This document shows, piece by piece, positions 17,491 through 25,570 of a DNA stretch of 64,000 nt. The notes under the pieces were generated by a model. That model did no database searches, was not told the origin of the DNA, and saw only the letters and a program-made list of their open reading frames with translations. Positions within the stretch are counted from its first letter, which is position 1, and every line of letters starts with the position of its first letter. Source of the stretch: JBBATK01 sp046297095 (GTDB lineage: Bacteria; Bacteroidota; Ignavibacteria; Kapaibacteriales; NICIL-2); NCBI GenBank assembly GCA_046297095.1, contig JBKCNS010000031.1:1-64000 (forward strand). The letters are read 5' to 3'. The position numbers and the translations under genes were made by a program.

Positions 17491-19887
17491 TCAAGAATCC
17501 GGATCATCGAGTTCCTTCTCCGCCAACACGATATTCTTGATACCCGTCAGCAAGGCATCGGGCGTAAAGGAAATACTGTCTAAACCCTGGCGCACCAGGA
17601 AAAGCGTCACTTCCGGGAAATCGCTGGGCGCCTGACCGCACAAACCAATTTTTCGGTTTGCCTTTCGGGCCTCGCTGATCATACGCTGAAGCATAATCGT
17701 TACTGCCGGATTACGCTCGTCGAATAACTCTTGCACCAGCGACGAATCGCGATCCACTCCCAAGGTCAATTGCGTCAGGTCGTTCGATCCAATGGAGAAA
17801 CCGTCGAAGATCTCGGCGAACTCGGCGGCCAACAGCACATTGGCGGGAATCTCTGCCATCACATATACTTCCAAGCCGTTCACACCGCGCTCAAGGCCCT
17901 GCTCCTTCATCACCTCCAGCACACGCCGGCCCTCTTGAACGGTGCGGCAAAACGGTATCATCACTTTCACATTCACAAGACCCATGTCCTCCCGCACACG
18001 GCGCACAGCTGCGCATTCCAGAGCAAAGGCCTCGCGATATATCGGGTGATAGTATCGCGATGCACCGCGGAAGCCAAGCATAGGATTTTCCTCGGTGGGC
18101 TCGAAAGCACTACCGGCTATAAGTTGGGCGTACTCGTTTGTTTTAAAATCGCTCATGCGCACAATCACATCCTTGGGATAGAAGGACGCCGCCACCATTG
18201 CAATGGCTTCGCTGAGTTTTTCAACAAAGAACTCCTGCTTATTCTCGTAGCCCAATGTACGGTCTGCAATCAGCTCTTTTTCCGGCCCCTCAGGCAGTTG
18301 ATCGAAGTGTATCAACGCCATGGGGTGAACGCGAATGGTATTGGCAATCACAAACTCCATGCGCATCAAGCCCACGCCGCCATTGGGCAGACGCGAAAGT
18401 TCGGGGGCTTTGTCGGGATCGGCCAGAATAAGCATGGCTGCTGTTTGCGTGATGGGCGTATGCGGTGCGGACTCCGTGGTGACCTGCCAGCGCAGTGCTC
18501 CCTCGAACACGCAGCCGTCTTGCCCTTGCATACAGCTCAAGGTGATGATCTGTCCGTCTTTCAAAACCTCGGTGGCATTGAGCGTGCCCACCACAGCCGG
18601 TATGCCAAGCTCACGCGCAATGATGGAGGCATGACTGGTACGGCCGCCAAGATCCGTGACAATACCAACAGCTTTTTTGAGAAGTGCGTTCCAATCGGGG
18701 TTGGTGATATGGGCCACAATGATATCACCTGCCTGCACTCGCGGTGCATCGGCCAGTGAGGTGATGATTCGCGCCGGACCGCTGACTATTTGCCGCCCCA
18801 CAGCGCTGCCACTGCACAGCAGCTTGGAGCGCTCTTGAAGAGTATATGTTTTGCCGGCAGCTGAAATGTTCTCTCCTGTGTGAGAGGTCATTGGCCGTGC
18901 TTGGATAATAAACATTTGCCGGGTGATGCCGTCGCAAGCCCATTCAATGTCCATTCTGCGGCCGTAGTGCTTCTCTATCAGCATGCACCATTGGGCAAGC
19001 TGTTCAGCCTGTTGCTGCGTGAGCGTCCATGCTCTGGTTTTTTCGTGGGGAGTGGCAACGGTAACTACAGGTTTGCTTTCGCCCACGGTGTTTTGCAGTA
19101 TCATCATCTCTGCCTTGTCTCCGCAGCGGCGATACACCAGGGAGCGTTTGGCGCTGCCAATGTTTGGCTTGTAGCAGTAGTATTCATCGGGGTTCACGGC
19201 ACCCTGAACGATGGTCTCGCACAAACCCCACGTGCCGGTTACGTACAGAAACTGATCGCAGCCGGTATCGGGATCTACAGAGAAGGCAACGCCGGAGCTA
19301 CCCACATCGGCGCGAACCAGATACTGCACTCCCACCGACAACGCCACACTTGCATGATCAAAACCATGATCAATACGATACTTGATAGCGCGATCGTTAT
19401 AGAGCGATGCATAGCAACGATGTATGGCCTTGAGCACTTCCTGTGTGGAGCGAATGTTCAGGAAGGAGTCGTGCTGTCCGGCAAAACTGGCGTCGGGCAA
19501 ATCTTCTGCCGTGGCACTGCTTCGAACTGCCAGCGAAACATTTTCCATGGAGGCCTCTCGCATGGCTTGGGTACATGCCTGCACAAGTTCATCCGGTAGC
19601 GGCGCTGCAAGCACTAGGGAGCGAATGCGAGAACCAACTTCCCCCAGATTAGAGAGTGTGGTTGCGTTCAACGCTTCCAACAATGCGCCAATAGGCTCTA
19701 CCAGATTATTCAACGTCAGGAACCTTCTAAAGGCATGCGCTGTAGTGCAGAATCCTAATGGCACGCGTACACCGAGTGGTGAGAGATGATGTATCATCTG
19801 GCCCAGCGACGCGTTTTTGCCTCCAACCTGTGGGATGTGTTCCATAGACACATCCGCGAGGTTGAGGATTAGATCATCTGTGTGCAT
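17491..19887 (-). CDS. ppsA: Phosphoenolpyruvate synthase (pyruvate, water dikinase)
   Basis: Converts pyruvate and ATP to PEP, AMP and phosphate for gluconeogenesis. Order of parts: ATP-grasp N-terminal domain (VGGKNASLGQMI, then AVRSSATAEDLPDASFAGQ near residue 120), the swivelling phosphohistidine domain (GGRTSHASIIARELGIPAVVG), and the TIM-barrel PEP/pyruvate domain ending with SIGSNDLTQLTLGVDRD and GLCGQAPSD, which holds the C-terminal catalytic Cys. The 798-residue length matches E. coli PpsA (792). A 33-codon upstream extension begins MFQRRPPRQ and is unlikely. It follows the Hsp20 gene by 40 nt and is probably the last gene of the regulator-led stress operon. Confidence 0.96.
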   Translation of the reverse strand: MHTDDLILNLADVSMEHIPQVGGKNASLGQMIHHLSPLGVRVPLGFCTTAHAFRRFLTLNNLVEPIGALLEALNATTLSNLGEVGSRIRSLVLAAPLPDELVQACTQAMREASMENVSLAVRSSATAEDLPDASFAGQHDSFLNIRSTQEVLKAIHRCYASLYNDRAIKYRIDHGFDHASVALSVGVQYLVRADVGSSGVAFSVDPDTGCDQFLYVTGTWGLCETIVQGAVNPDEYYCYKPNIGSAKRSLVYRRCGDKAEMMILQNTVGESKPVVTVATPHEKTRAWTLTQQQAEQLAQWCMLIEKHYGRRMDIEWACDGITRQMFIIQARPMTSHTGENISAAGKTYTLQERSKLLCSGSAVGRQIVSGPARIITSLADAPRVQAGDIIVAHITNPDWNALLKKAVGIVTDLGGRTSHASIIARELGIPAVVGTLNATEVLKDGQIITLSCMQGQDGCVFEGALRWQVTTESAPHTPITQTAAMLILADPDKAPELSRLPNGGVGLMRMEFVIANTIRVHPMALIHFDQLPEGPEKELIADRTLGYENKQEFFVEKLSEAIAMVAASFYPKDVIVRMSDFKTNEYAQLIAGSAFEPTEENPMLGFRGASRYYHPIYREAFALECAAVRRVREDMGLVNVKVMIPFCRTVQEGRRVLEVMKEQGLERGVNGLEVYVMAEIPANVLLAAEFAEIFDGFSIGSNDLTQLTLGVDRDSSLVQELFDERNPAVTIMLQRMISEARKANRKIGLCGQAPSDFPEVTLFLVRQGLDSISFTPDALLTGIKNIVLAEKELDDPDS

Positions 19888-19927
19888 AGCGCATGCCTTT
19901 GGTAAGGAAGTGGTGGTGACGATGAGA

Positions 19928-20368
19928 TTATTGAACAGGGATTTGTGTAACCGGTGCATCTGCCTCGGCGGCCTTCTTTGGAACAACGATAGTCATGATG
20001 CCGTCGCGATAGCTGGCTTGCGCCTTTGCGCCTTCGGCGCTCTTAGGAAGTGTGAATGAACGCGTGAACGACGAGTACGAAAACTCTCTTCGACGGTACG
20101 ATTCCTTCTCTTCGTTCTTCTCCTCCTGCTTCTCTGCCTGCACCGTCAGAGTACTTTCGTCCAACCGGATCTTGAGATCTTCCTTACGATATCCCGGTGC
20201 TGCAACTTCAATGGTGAATTGCGTATCGGTCTCCTTCACATTCGCCGATGGTATTGTCTCGTGCGCGGCAAAGGGCAGAAAACGCGTGGTGAAGAAATTG
20301 TCGGCATTGAAAAAATCTGATACTGCCGACGGAATCAGATCAACGGTTTTTGAAGATGAGAGTGTCAT
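19928..20368 (-). CDS. Small heat-shock protein, Hsp20/alpha-crystallin family
   Basis: Holdase chaperone that binds unfolding proteins. The ~146-residue protein has the alpha-crystallin domain in residues ~40-135: VKETDTQFTIEVAAPGYRKEDLKI, then the EESYRRREFSYSSFTRSFTLP-like beta strands, the conserved A-x-x-x-n-G-(I/V)-L equivalent (ASYRDGIMTIVVPKK), and an IPV tail motif (TQIPVQ) that docks neighbouring subunits in oligomers. The start is at MTLSSSKT; an upstream 36-codon extension is not credible. It lies between an eRF1-like small protein and ppsA on the same strand. Confidence 0.93.
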   Translation of the reverse strand: MTLSSSKTVDLIPSAVSDFFNADNFFTTRFLPFAAHETIPSANVKETDTQFTIEVAAPGYRKEDLKIRLDESTLTVQAEKQEEKNEEKESYRRREFSYSSFTRSFTLPKSAEGAKAQASYRDGIMTIVVPKKAAEADAPVTQIPVQ

Positions 20369-20502
20369 TGAGGTGAACCCTATGTGAAACAAACATTGGT
20401 AGTACGCGAACAAGTCGCTCTTCTTCGGAAGTAGTATGCCGCATGCGTTCGAGCGAGCGGCGTATGCAGGTGGCACGCAGTAACGCCTGCAGCATTACTC
20501 TT

Positions 20503-20934
20503 TTACTGCTGATGATAGTGCTTTCGAACTCTCTCGAGAATTTGTGGTCCGGTGATATAGTCGGAACTTTCCACAGAAATGTGTTTTTGTGCGAACTCTT
20601 TTTGCTCGTGCAAGTAATTGGCAAACTCTTGCGGCGCAGTAGTAGGGCCGAACACATAGATCTCATCGTAGGAATAAATGTTTGATGCCAAGCGATGGTA
20701 AAACTCGTGCAGATGAGCTGCCTTCTGCGCATTCTTTGCTCCCTCTGTGTTCATAGAACGATGCACGCCAAGTATCGATCCATCCGAACCCTCGCCGGCA
20801 AAACGCTCACGACTCTCATGCTCGTTTTCGATGACTGTAACGGGCATTGTCTGCTCATGTACATCCATTACTTGAGCTTCGGTGTGGTCCATCCATATTC
20901 CGCATTTGGTTGGCGGTGTGGTTACGGGGTACAT
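20503..20934 (-). CDS. Small conserved protein of the IWMDHxEA type, possibly eRF1-like fold
   Basis: A 143-residue soluble protein. The GIWMDHTEAQVMD start, the HLHEFYHRLA helix and the FGPTTAPQEFANYLHEQKEF segment match a family I recall as common and uncharacterised in Bacteroidota, seemingly related to the bacterial eRF1-like (baeRF) or host-attachment fold. That relationship is inference. Start is set by AGGAG six bases before the ATG; a 20-codon extension exists. It follows the Crp-like regulator gene (73 nt) and precedes Hsp20, so a role in stress or dormancy is suggested by context only. Two GTTCACC repeats lie between it and the regulator gene. Confidence 0.75.
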   Translation of the reverse strand: MYPVTTPPTKCGIWMDHTEAQVMDVHEQTMPVTVIENEHESRERFAGEGSDGSILGVHRSMNTEGAKNAQKAAHLHEFYHRLASNIYSYDEIYVFGPTTAPQEFANYLHEQKEFAQKHISVESSDYITGPQILERVRKHYHQQ

Positions 20935-20952
20935 AATATCTCCTATGGTAAA

Positions 20953-20971
20953 GGTGAACTGATCGGTGAAC
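20953..20971 (-). promoter_or_regulatory. GTTCACC direct repeat, possible operator
   Basis: On the minus strand GTTCACC occurs twice with a 12-nt period (20965-20971 and 20953-20959), 20-40 nt before the eRF1-like gene. A third GTTCACC lies next to the Hsp20 start (20372-20378). It may be a binding site for a stress regulator, but chance is not excluded. Confidence 0.3.
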
Positions 20972-21007
20972 TTTTGGTTGTGTGGTTTACCCAAACTTCT
21001 CGTGTTC

Positions 21008-22096
21008 CTAACTGCGCATTGAGCGGAGCTTTTCCAGATTAAGAATCTGAATTGTGCTACCGTGTATTTCTATAAGCTTTTCTTCTTTGAAATCATGCAG
21101 AGTACGAATAGTCGTTTCAGTAGCCGTGCCCGCAAGGTTTGCAAGATTCTCTCGGGAGATTGCCATGCGGAATGATTCCGCGGAATCGTGATAGTGTTGC
21201 TCTAAAGCAACAAGCGCGTCGGCTACACGTTTGCGAACAGAGTTATACGCCAAGCGCACCAAGCTCTCATCCTTGCTGTTCAGTTCGTCTGCGAGCACCT
21301 GAAGAAATCTCTGCGACATCACGGCGCTATGAAGAACTACCGTCAGAAACTCGCTCCGAGGAACCTCGATTATCTCGCTTTCGTCCAGAGCTCTGGCCAC
21401 ATCCGTGTGCGGCGTATTACTCAACGCAGCACTGTAGCCAACAAACTGCCCATCTGCATATAGTCCGGTGATAAAGTCTTTGCCGAGTTCGTGGGTACGG
21501 TATGTTTTTACCTTACCATGAACCACGTAATAGATGGCATGAGCAGCGCTGTTGTCGGTGTAGATCACGTCGTTCTTTTTGTACGTACGCGTTCTACCAA
21601 TGCGGCGAAGGGTTGTAGCATCAATTTCGTGCACATCTTCTCTCTGTGCGGCAGAAACGATATCCCGTGCCCTTCGAACTCGAGCGGTCACTGCTTCCAG
21701 AAGTTCAGCATCGCTACAAGGGAAGGTCAACACATCGTCGGCACCGCTATTCATTGCGTAGCGCCGCGCGTTATCGTCTAAAGTCGAAGCAAAGAACATC
21801 ACCGATGTGGATATCCACTGTGTGTTGGTTCGTACTGCTTGGAGCACGGCAAAGGCATCCACGGGCAAGGTGTGTGCAAGGTGCGCCGAGCTTGAGGATG
21901 CGGTGGAATTCGTCGGACTCGTGGAATTCGTCGAATTCAATGAGCAAAGAATCACCTCGGGTTTTTCGTTTAACGCCACATGCAGTGCAGCAGCGGTGGA
22001 GTTTGCACAGACAACCGTATACAAAGCGGACTGTAGAACTTCGGCAATGCGTTCGCGTATGCCGGAATTTGATTCTATAACAAGTACAGTGCACAT
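21008..22096 (-). CDS. Crp/Fnr-type transcription regulator with degenerate response-regulator receiver domain
   Basis: DNA-binding regulator of 362 residues. Residues ~1-135 align with a CheY receiver (VLVIESNSGIRERIAEVL, SGADDVLTFPCSDAELLEAV) but key residues are lost: the phospho-acceptor position of the usual ICDIMMP reads LCSLNST, the acidic pair is ES, and the KPF lysine is Phe (TFPC). A Ser/Thr/Asn tandem repeat follows the lost Asp. Residues ~155-270 form a cNMP-binding beta-roll (IYYVVHGKVKTYRTHELGKDF) and the end is a Crp-type winged helix (ISRENLANLAGTATETTIRTL). Start MCTVLVIES is preferred. It heads a same-strand run with the eRF1-like, Hsp20 and ppsA genes, which it may control. 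Confidence 0.88.
   Translation of the reverse strand: MCTVLVIESNSGIRERIAEVLQSALYTVVCANSTAAALHVALNEKPEVILCSLNSTNSTSPTNSTASSSSAHLAHTLPVDAFAVLQAVRTNTQWISTSVMFFASTLDDNARRYAMNSGADDVLTFPCSDAELLEAVTARVRRARDIVSAAQREDVHEIDATTLRRIGRTRTYKKNDVIYTDNSAAHAIYYVVHGKVKTYRTHELGKDFITGLYADGQFVGYSAALSNTPHTDVARALDESEIIEVPRSEFLTVVLHSAVMSQRFLQVLADELNSKDESLVRLAYNSVRKRVADALVALEQHYHDSAESFRMAISRENLANLAGTATETTIRTLHDFKEEKLIEIHGSTIQILNLEKLRSMRS
21902..21937 (-). repeat. Four tandem 9-bp units coding for Asn-Ser-Thr
   Basis: Inside the pseudo-receiver domain, four consecutive 9-nt units (AATTCGACG and variants) encode NST-NST-SPT-NST. They sit exactly after the position of the missing phospho-acceptor Asp. Confidence 0.85.
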
Positions 22097-22192
22097 AGAC
22101 GGCGTTAGAGTACATGGATAACACGACCAACACGAACTCCGGGCGCTTCGCTGTGAGCGGCATTCATCACGCCTCTCATCCTGACGCCCGCA

Positions 22193-22200
22193 CAAATATA
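22193..22200 (-). promoter_or_regulatory. -7 promoter element of the Crp-like regulator gene
   Basis: Reads TATATTTG on the minus strand, a perfect TAnnTTTG match, with TTG 17 nt before it. The implied 5' leader is about 90-100 nt. Confidence 0.6.
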
Positions 22201-22433
22201 CAATCAATAAAGGACAATCAGGTCTTTTATTGTAAAAATAATTCTCCGATAATGAGAAAGGCAAAAGAACAGAGCTGCGAAGTCATGCGCTTGTGCACGA
22301 AACCCAAGACACGGACATTGCTTGACGTACCGGCGGTGATTGAGTACTCCACGCAGAATTCCCCCACGCAGATTTCTCCCGCGCAGCCCAGTCCACTCTT
22401 CACTTTTTAGGCCCCAATGCTGCGGATGCACCC

Positions 22434-22443
22434 TAAATTGCGG
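22434..22443 (+). promoter_or_regulatory. Candidate promoter element of thyA (TAAATTGCGG)
   Basis: This 10-mer lies 20 nt before the thyA start. The identical 10-mer lies 34 nt before the pntA2 gene (28564-28573). It resembles a TAnnTTTG element with one T missing. Confidence 0.4.
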
Positions 22444-22463
22444 CCCCACGTTTAAGGGAATTC

Positions 22464-23294
22464 ATGGAACAGTATCACGCGTTACTACGGCATATTCTTC
22501 AGAATGGCGTCAGAAAAAATGATCGAACCGGCACCGGTACAGTATCGGTGTTTGGTTATCAGATGCGCTTTGATCTGGCCAAGGGGTTCCCGCTGGTAAC
22601 CACCAAGAAACTCCATGTGAAGTCCATCATTTACGAATTGTTGTGGTTTCTTCGGGGCGATACTAATGTTCGCTACCTTCAAGAAAACGGTGTGCGCATT
22701 TGGGATGAGTGGGCCGACGCCAACGGAGATTTGGGCCCCGTGTATGGCAAGCAATGGCGGTCGTGGACAGCAACTACTCCTGCATCGGACGCTTCAACTC
22801 ATCCGGTACCTAGTAGCGCCACCATCGATCAAATTGCCGGAGTGATAGCAGAAATCAAACGCAATCCCGATTCACGCAGGTTGGTAGTGAGCGCATGGAA
22901 TGTGGCTGATCTTCCGGCCATGCACCTGGCTCCCTGCCACGCACTGTTCCAGTTTTATGTGGCCGATGGCAAGCTGTCGTGCCAGTTGTATCAACGCAGT
23001 GCCGATGTGTTCCTTGGCGTTCCGTTCAACATCGCCTCGTATGCTTTGCTCACTATGATGATTGCCAAAGTATGCAACCTTGAATACGGAGATTTTGTTC
23101 ACACCTTCGGCGACGCGCATCTCTATATCAATCATCTGGAGCAGGCGGAGCTACAGCTTTCTCGAGAACCTTATCCCCTGCCTACTTTGCGCATTGTTCG
23201 GGATGTGCAGTCTATTGATGATTTTCGTTTTGAAGATTTTGAACTTGTGAATTATCAGGCGCACCCTCATATCAAAGGCGAGGTAGCGGTATAA
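22464..23294 (+). CDS. thyA: Thymidylate synthase
   Basis: Methylates dUMP to dTMP using methylene-tetrahydrofolate. The 276-residue protein shows the family core: NDRTGTGTVSVFG at the start, FPLVTTKKLHVKSII, the RGDTNVRYL helix, GPVYGKQWRSW, the folate/dUMP loop DSRRLVVSAWN, the catalytic Cys in LAPCHALFQF near residue 158, QRSADVFLGVPFNIASYALL, and HTFGDAHLYINH. About a dozen residues (TPASDASTHPVPS) are inserted after WRSW compared with the 264-residue E. coli enzyme, as in many ThyA. Start is supported by AAGGGA six bases upstream. The heptose kinase gene follows by 63 nt on the same strand. Confidence 0.98.
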   Translation: MEQYHALLRHILQNGVRKNDRTGTGTVSVFGYQMRFDLAKGFPLVTTKKLHVKSIIYELLWFLRGDTNVRYLQENGVRIWDEWADANGDLGPVYGKQWRSWTATTPASDASTHPVPSSATIDQIAGVIAEIKRNPDSRRLVVSAWNVADLPAMHLAPCHALFQFYVADGKLSCQLYQRSADVFLGVPFNIASYALLTMMIAKVCNLEYGDFVHTFGDAHLYINHLEQAELQLSREPYPLPTLRIVRDVQSIDDFRFEDFELVNYQAHPHIKGEVAV

Positions 23295-23357
23295 TTTACC
23301 GTTTGCTTCCGGCCGCATCCTTGCTCTGCCTTGTTTCATTTACTCACGCACAAACAC

Positions 23358-24344
23358 ATGACAACCCTGAGCCACGAACGTGCTTCCCAAATCATTCATG
23401 ATATAAAGGGACTTCGTATCGCCGTTGTGGGCGATGTGATGCTCGATCGATATTTCATCGGTTCGGTTACGCGTATCTCTCCGGAAGCTCCGGTTCCCGT
23501 GATCGATATTGAAAGCGAGACCTTTCATTTGGGTGGTGCGGCAAACGTAGCGCACAACTTGTTCTCGTTGGGTGTGCAGCCCTTGCTCTGCGGCGTGATC
23601 GGTGATGATAATTCAGGGCGCATGTTTCTGGACATAGCCCACGAAAGCGGCATGAACACAAGCGCACTGATCTCCGTACCCGATCGAGCTACCACCGTCA
23701 AAACTCGAATCATTGGGAACAATCAGCATGTGGCGCGTTTGGATCGCGAGCAGCGCACTCCCATCAGTGATGAACAGGCCTCTCACATCGTGGATGAGCT
23801 TGCAAAGCAAGAGCAACTGGATGGAATCATTTTCGAGGACTACAACAAAGGAGTGATCACTCCTACCCTGATTCGCTTGCTCAGCGAGCTTGCGGTACAG
23901 CGCGGCGTGCGAGTGTTTGTGGACCCGAAGTTCGACAACTTCTTTGCCTTTCGTAAAAGCACTGTGTTTAAGCCGAATCGTAAAGAGGCGCAGGAAGCAC
24001 TTGGGTACGAGCTCAAGAGCGATGAGTCGGTTCGCAAAGCAGGTAGCGAGATTCTGGAACGCTTGGAAGCACAAAATGTATTGCTCACCTTGGGCGCACA
24101 CGGCATGATGCTCTTCGAAGCAAACGGCGAGGTATCTCATGTACCTACCTTTGCCCGGCATGTGGCCGACGTATCCGGCGCGGGAGACACCGCCATTGCC
24201 ACACTCTCTGCCTGCGTTGCTGCAGGCGCAGATATCCGGGAAGCCGCCATGCTGGCAAATCTTGCGGCGGGTATTGTGTGTGGCGAGCCGGGTGTGGTTT
24301 CTATACAGCCCCAACAGCTACTCGACGCACGCATGGATGCCTAA
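23358..24344 (+). CDS. D-glycero-beta-D-manno-heptose-7-phosphate kinase (RfaE domain I)
   Basis: Phosphorylates heptose-7-phosphate at C1 in ADP-heptose synthesis for LPS inner core. PfkB/ribokinase fold: GDVMLDRYFIGSVTRISPEAPVPV near the N-terminus is diagnostic for RfaE/HldE; later come LGGAANVAHN, the DPKFDNF segment, FKPNRKEA and the catalytic SGAGDTAIA loop near residue 275. The protein (328 residues) stops after the kinase, without the nucleotidyltransferase half of E. coli HldE, so the adenylyltransferase must be encoded elsewhere (as HldA/HldC-type split systems). The ATG at 23358 is preferred over an upstream in-frame start. Confidence 0.93.
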   Translation: MTTLSHERASQIIHDIKGLRIAVVGDVMLDRYFIGSVTRISPEAPVPVIDIESETFHLGGAANVAHNLFSLGVQPLLCGVIGDDNSGRMFLDIAHESGMNTSALISVPDRATTVKTRIIGNNQHVARLDREQRTPISDEQASHIVDELAKQEQLDGIIFEDYNKGVITPTLIRLLSELAVQRGVRVFVDPKFDNFFAFRKSTVFKPNRKEAQEALGYELKSDESVRKAGSEILERLEAQNVLLTLGAHGMMLFEANGEVSHVPTFARHVADVSGAGDTAIATLSACVAAGADIREAAMLANLAAGIVCGEPGVVSIQPQQLLDARMDA

Positions 24345-24417
24345 CGCATCTTCCATTTCGATAGAAAGCAGTTCGCTTTACCGACTGCATGCTGATAGGT
24401 TTTGCTGTAGAGATCCG

Positions 24418-25446
24418 TTATCGCGCAATAATCATTCCGGTGTAGAGCATACCTTCGGGGCACACCATACGCAGCGAGTATTGTCCGTTCACAAGAGTGC
24501 TTGCGTTATACTCCAGCACAGCAGTTCCTGCAGAAAACAAGCGGTCTGCAATCACATCCACTTCACTTCCATGGATGTCCAGCACAGAGATCTTTACGTG
24601 GCCGGCTTGCGAAAGCGAGAATCGTATTGAGGTGCTCGATCCGCTCACGGGGTTGGGTGAGCATTGAGCCAGAGTAAATGTTCCGGCACGATTTGTCTTA
24701 TCCGTGAGCGGTGAATCCGGGTCTGCATTAGCGTTAGCATTAGCGTTACCGAACTGTTCTTCCTGAGGCAGAGTAGTTCCATCCCAGAGCAAGAACCGAG
24801 CTGCGGCTCGCTTGCGCATAGCGGAAGACTCTTGGCGTTCATCAGACAAAAGCTCATGAAGAAAACGGCCGATTTTCCTTGCCGCCTCCGTCTGCGCTTC
24901 CGGCTTACCGCTCATGTACTCGCTGATCTTTGCGCGCATCGTTGCTCTCCATTCACGTACTACCGGCTTTGCTTTTTCCCCTAATGCTCGAAGCTCGTCG
25001 CGGTGCGCGCGGGCAATGGGAATAAGCTGCTCCGTAAGATCCTCCCAATCGTCTCGAAGTTCCCGCATCTCTGCCCTTAAGGGTGCTGCTGCCTGCTCAT
25101 CGCGATTTCGCATAGCCAGGGCAATCTTCTTGCCGAGTTGCTCGCGCTGCAAACGCAAGGGCTGCGCCTTGATGCGGAGTTCATTGAGCTGCGCCAATTC
25201 AGTTCCCGAGAGCTTGGCATCGAACTCATTCTTCCACACACGCACCACCGGCAGAATCTCCTTCATCGCCCAGGAGCGAATTTGCTCGCGGCAAGATGCG
25301 TTCTGCTGCGGTTGCTCTGAAAGCTCCATTGGCAGTGCCTGCAATCTATAACTGCCAACTGCCAGAGCAGTCGCAATAAAAAGCAATGCTGCGCGGGCTC
25401 GAACATTCATCATACGGGATTTCAATAGTGTGGGGAGCAAGTTCAT
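24418..25446 (-). CDS. Secreted coiled-coil protein with T9SS-type C-terminal sorting domain
   Basis: Function unknown. A basic N-terminus and hydrophobic stretch (ALLFIATALAVGSYRLQA) act as signal peptide. Residues ~45-210 are charged and strongly helical (LNELRIKAQPLRLQREQLGKK and following), likely coiled coil, reminiscent of Spy/CpxP-type periplasmic helices. A NANANANAD linker leads to a ~75-residue C-terminal domain (QCSPNPVSGSSTSIRFSLSQ, then VKISVLDIHGSEV) of the T9SS type A kind, suggesting export through the outer membrane and surface attachment. Start is set by AGGAG before the ATG at 25446. It converges with the heptose kinase gene, and the murI gene lies behind it. Confidence 0.82.
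   Translation of the reverse strand: MNLLPTLLKSRMMNVRARAALLFIATALAVGSYRLQALPMELSEQPQQNASCREQIRSWAMKEILPVVRVWKNEFDAKLSGTELAQLNELRIKAQPLRLQREQLGKKIALAMRNRDEQAAAPLRAEMRELRDDWEDLTEQLIPIARAHRDELRALGEKAKPVVREWRATMRAKISEYMSGKPEAQTEAARKIGRFLHELLSDERQESSAMRKRAAARFLLWDGTTLPQEEQFGNANANANADPDSPLTDKTNRAGTFTLAQCSPNPVSGSSTSIRFSLSQAGHVKISVLDIHGSEVDVIADRLFSAGTAVLEYNASTLVNGQYSLRMVCPEGMLYTGMIIAR
24725..24748 (-). repeat. Short tandem repeat coding for (Asn-Ala)4
   Basis: Four 6-bp units (GCATTA and GCGTTA alternating on the plus strand) encode the linker before the T9SS-type domain. A site where copy number could slip. Confidence 0.8.
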
Positions 25447-25570
25447 ACAATCTCCTGAATGGTGTAATGAGCGTGAACTAAACACATGATTCACGCATCA
25501 TGGTATGGATTCACATGATCCACGCACCATGACAAGTCACTGCGTTAGACGCCGACCAATGGCGGGTAGT

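Larger units (their letters stand above)
22097..22463. other. Divergent intergenic region between the Crp-like gene and thyA
   Basis: About 370 bases without a credible gene. It holds a consensus Bacteroidota-type -7 element for the minus-strand regulator gene (22193-22200) and a candidate for thyA (22434-22443). Near 22350-22385 a short imperfect repeat of CCCACGCAGATTTC-like units occurs. Beyond this I see nothing structured. Confidence 0.6.

Noticed and set aside
17731..18759. Long open frame (342 codons) on the plus strand inside ppsA
   Set aside because: Antisense shadow of a clear, full-length PEP synthase; composition is His/Cys-rich and no domain is recognisable.
18880..19599. 239-codon open frame on the plus strand inside ppsA
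   Set aside because: Antisense shadow; no ribosome site or family match, and it overlaps the conserved ATP-grasp domain of ppsA.
23613..24314. 233-codon minus-strand frame opposite the heptose kinase gene
   Set aside because: Antisense shadow; the kinase reading frame is unambiguous by motif order.
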